From: JAVBWO01 sp036677375
Lineage (GTDB): Bacteria > Bacillota > Dehalobacteriia > UBA4068 > UBA4997
Reading direction: 5' to 3'
NCBI GenBank assembly: GCA_036677375.1
Contig: JAVBWO010000024.1
Coordinates: forward strand, 62,001 to 126,000
DNA length: 64,000 nucleotides
Part shown: positions 61,914 through 64,000 of the stretch, piece by piece
Numbering within the stretch: the first letter of the stretch is position 1
How the letters are laid out: each line of letters begins with the position of its first letter
Notes under the pieces: generated by a model
What the model was told of the DNA's origin: nothing
The model's database searches: none
What the model saw: the letters and a program-made list of their open reading frames with translations, nothing else
Position numbers and translations under genes: made by a program

Positions 61914-61952
61914 CAGGCAGGCGCCTGAGGAAGGCGCCTGCCTGATTTTTTT
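61914..61952 (+). terminator. strong hairpin with T-run on the plus strand
   Basis: CAGGCAGGCGCC (61914-61925) and GGCGCCTGCCTG (61933-61944) with TTTTTTT to the right. It points against the flanking minus-strand genes; for these it is an intercistronic hairpin between ftcD and fchA. Confidence 0.7.
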
Positions 61953-62859
61953 AATCCGACAGGCCAAATAAATGATTATCAATGATCTGGTTCCTGTCAA
62001 AATGCTCCAATTGCAGGAAGTATTCCGCTACCAAGATCAAAGCCTCCTGGCGCAGGGTTCCCACCAACTCGCTTCCTGCCACATTAATGCCATAACGGGC
62101 AGCTTCCCGCTTCACAAACTCATAAGTACGGTATAAAGGAGTCTGTTCATAATTAAACATATTCATGGATACCGCTACCTGGTTCCGTTCGGTAAACTTC
62201 AAACCTACGGCGCGGACGGTAGAGAAACCGCCGCTGGGACCGCGCACCGCTTTGGCGATCTTCTTGGCAATCTCCACATCATTGGTGTCTAAAATCACAT
62301 TGTAAGCCACCAAAGGACTGGTCCCGGCGCTTAAGATCACAGCGCCGGCAGTGGGATGCAGCTTGCCTTCGCCCAAATCAGGTTTGCGCTCGTCGGTATG
62401 GGCCACTTCTTTTAAGCCATGATAGTGGCCTTTGCGGATAAAATCCATGGATTTGCGGGCTTCTGAGCGGGCGCTTTCCCCGGAAAAATAGACCGGCAGC
62501 TTTAAAGTGCTGTAAATATCCTGAGCCAGATCTTCAATGAATTCCTTGCATTCATCCAAAGTGATATTGGCCAGGGGAAAGATGGGAATGGTATCCTGGG
62601 CCCCGATGCAGGGGTGATTCCCCGTCTGGACATTCATGTCGATCAAACGGATGGACGCTTCCGTCATCGCCAGCAGCGCTTTTTTCAAGGGAGCGGGTTC
62701 ACCAATGGCTTCAATGACGGTGCGGTTGAAATCGGCATCCGGAAAATGGCCAATCAACTTCACCCCCGGGGTTTCCTGGAAGGGTTTGATGATCTCCGCA
62801 ATCACTTCCGGACGCCTTCCGTCGCTGAAATTAGGCACAGCATGGATATATTGCTTCAT
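61951..62859 (-). CDS. ftcD: glutamate formimidoyltransferase
   Basis: 302 residues, full FTCD_N plus FTCD domain: AVPNFSDGRRPEVIAEI, VQTGNHPCIGAQDTIPIFPL, LGEGKLHPTAGAVILSAG and FVKREAARYGINVAGSEL. Moves a formimino group from formiminoglutamate (or formiminoglycine in purine fermenters) to THF. Followed by its partner cyclodeaminase. Confidence 0.93.
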   Translation of the reverse strand: MKQYIHAVPNFSDGRRPEVIAEIIKPFQETPGVKLIGHFPDADFNRTVIEAIGEPAPLKKALLAMTEASIRLIDMNVQTGNHPCIGAQDTIPIFPLANITLDECKEFIEDLAQDIYSTLKLPVYFSGESARSEARKSMDFIRKGHYHGLKEVAHTDERKPDLGEGKLHPTAGAVILSAGTSPLVAYNVILDTNDVEIAKKIAKAVRGPSGGFSTVRAVGLKFTERNQVAVSMNMFNYEQTPLYRTYEFVKREAARYGINVAGSELVGTLRQEALILVAEYFLQLEHFDRNQIIDNHLFGLSD

Positions 62860-62975
62860 GTCTTATTCTCCTTTATGTATTGAGATATTTTGAGATGTTT
62901 TAAAATGCTGGATCTTTGAGATGCGTTCAGAAAATTAATTCCATATTCTTTCCGTATTCATCCTGATTCTATATT

Positions 62976-63734
62976 CTATTCTGCCTCGTCCGCTAAAATT
63001 GCCACCGCACGGATGGGAGAACCGGAGCCGGCGCGGATCTTTAAGGGCATGCCGATATACAAAAAGCGTTTGTTGGCCACTTTGTCCAGGTTGCAGAGGT
63101 TTTCGGTATTGGTGATGTTGTATTCGCCGCAAATCCAGTGCCCGGCAAAGCTCAGATCATCGGGATGGTCGATAGCGGGAGCGTCGATACCGATATTCAT
63201 AACCCCTTGTTCCGCCAGCCACTTGGCGGCAGCTTCCGACAAGCCGGGATAAATGGTCTGAAACTCATCACCGCCATAATAACCCAAAGCGTCTTTGGCT
63301 ACGGGCCTTCCTTTGGGCTTGCCGTAATGGCGATCAAAATGACCGGTATACATCAAAACGATATCTCCTTTACGGATTTCCTGTCCGGACTTTTTCAAGG
63401 CGCGTTCCAGATCGGCTGGCTCGATATAATCGGTTTCCGGCACATCGGTGAGATCCAGGCAGATGGCGCTGCCCCAGAAATGCTCCAGAGGCATCTTGTC
63501 AATGGTGGGGCCGCTTTCCTTATATTCCCACACCGCATCGCTGTGGGTACCGCAGTGTTCGCTCATGAGCAAATTGCGGGCGGAAAAACCAAGACGGCTG
63601 CCTGTGGCGGCTTTGCTTTGCGCATGGGTCTGGTTCAACATGAAGAAGGTCTTTTGGTGGATGGGATAAAGAGACATCCCTTCAAAAATATCCTGGGTTA
63701 AATCGACGATCTGCCATTTTTGATTAAAATTCAT
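62976..63734 (-). CDS. cyclase-family metal hydrolase
   Basis: 252 residues. SEHCGTHSDAVWEY (about 64-77) is the HxGTHxD metal motif of the cyclase / kynurenine-formamidase family; GDIVLMYTGHFDRHYG and GIDAPAID are also conserved. The family cleaves amide or cyclic amide bonds. Substrate not known; position suggests opening of a ring or an amide on the way to the formimino donor. Confidence 0.87.
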   Translation of the reverse strand: MNFNQKWQIVDLTQDIFEGMSLYPIHQKTFFMLNQTHAQSKAATGSRLGFSARNLLMSEHCGTHSDAVWEYKESGPTIDKMPLEHFWGSAICLDLTDVPETDYIEPADLERALKKSGQEIRKGDIVLMYTGHFDRHYGKPKGRPVAKDALGYYGGDEFQTIYPGLSEAAAKWLAEQGVMNIGIDAPAIDHPDDLSFAGHWICGEYNITNTENLCNLDKVANKRFLYIGMPLKIRAGSGSPIRAVAILADEAE

Positions 63735-63781
63735 GGAAAAAGCCTCCTTAACTATTTATATTTTTATTTTTCCATTCTTTG

Positions 63782-64000
63782 TTACGCTTTGACCGTGGGC
63801 AGGACGCAGTAATTATTGGCGTCTACCACACCTTTGTCGGTAATTTTCCACTTAGGACTGGTGGTTAAGGATAAGAAAGCCAAATGCATAAAGGGCGCAT
63901 GCGCCTGGCAGGACAATTGGTCTTTGGCGATGGCGTGGAGATTCGACATAGTCTCGGTCAACTCTGAGGCGCTAAGTTCATCAGTGATAAGGCCCGCCAC
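63782..64000 (-). CDS. ade: adenine deaminase, C-terminal part
   Basis: Only the last 72 residues are in the window. MAGLITDELSASEL ... HAPFMHLAFLSLTTSPKWKITDKGVVDA matches the end of bacterial adenine deaminase (adenine to hypoxanthine plus ammonia). First visible gene of the catabolic series. It may be an Ade homologue with another substrate. Confidence 0.75.
   Translation of the reverse strand: MAGLITDELSASELTETMSNLHAIAKDQLSCQAHAPFMHLAFLSLTTSPKWKITDKGVVDANNYCVLPTVKA

Overview
The window is a chromosomal segment of an anaerobic, spore-forming low-GC Gram-positive bacterium, most likely a Clostridia member near the Peptococcaceae. This rests on gene order (mutS-mutL-miaA-spoVK-like AAA gene-Met-gamma-lyase-like gene-yneA/lexA; ruvC-ruvA-ruvB-queH-spoIID-like-queA-tgt-yajC-secD-secF-recJ), on spore-type genes (SpoVK-like, SpoIID/LytB) and on the Firmicutes-type LexA box. 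The species cannot be fixed from the sequence. An apolipoprotein N-acyltransferase and a MinC gene away from its usual partners are unusual for such a genome.

Layout: 1-1.8 kb holds the start of an acetate-transporter gene, tRNA-Trp, a DUF523 gene and a TtcA-like PP-loop gene, all on the minus strand. 2.0-12.1 kb (plus strand) holds minC, mutS, mutL, miaA, lnt and a spoVK-like AAA+ ATPase. An IS3-family element (12218-13497) sits exactly in the loop of the terminator that follows spoVK. 13.7-17.4 kb is a MacAB/YknXYZ-type efflux operon. 17.5-22.7 kb carries a PLP enzyme, the divergent SOS pair yneA/lexA with three LexA boxes, an acyl-ACP thioesterase and a patatin-like lipase. 22.9-26.3 kb is a menaquinone-type succinate dehydrogenase/fumarate reductase (sdhCAB). 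26.4-40.8 kb is a long minus-strand housekeeping block: an endonuclease IV-like protein, miaB, recJ, secF, secD, yajC, the queuosine genes tgt, queA and queH, a SpoIID-like protein and ruvCAB. mscL and tRNA-Thr follow.

41509-53641 is a degraded 12.1-kb prophage bounded by a 50-bp duplication of the tRNA-Thr 3' half. It keeps the integrase, a CI/Cro switch with two facing promoters and operators, a solo HsdR-N-type nuclease, small early genes, a YqaJ/DUF1351/RecT recombination module, a few tail-type genes and an amidase. Terminase, portal and capsid genes are missing. A junction near 45128-45143, where a protease-like gene runs into the last codons of an HK97-gp10-like gene, marks the deletion.

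53.8-64 kb holds an FlxA-like coiled-coil gene, an aldehyde dehydrogenase and a nine-gene minus-strand series read as adenine deaminase (cut by the window end), cyclase-family hydrolase, glutamate formimidoyltransferase, formimino-THF cyclodeaminase and a complete Liv-type ABC importer. The series looks like one catabolic unit feeding formimino groups, perhaps from purines, into one-carbon metabolism with its own transporter; that substrate is an inference.
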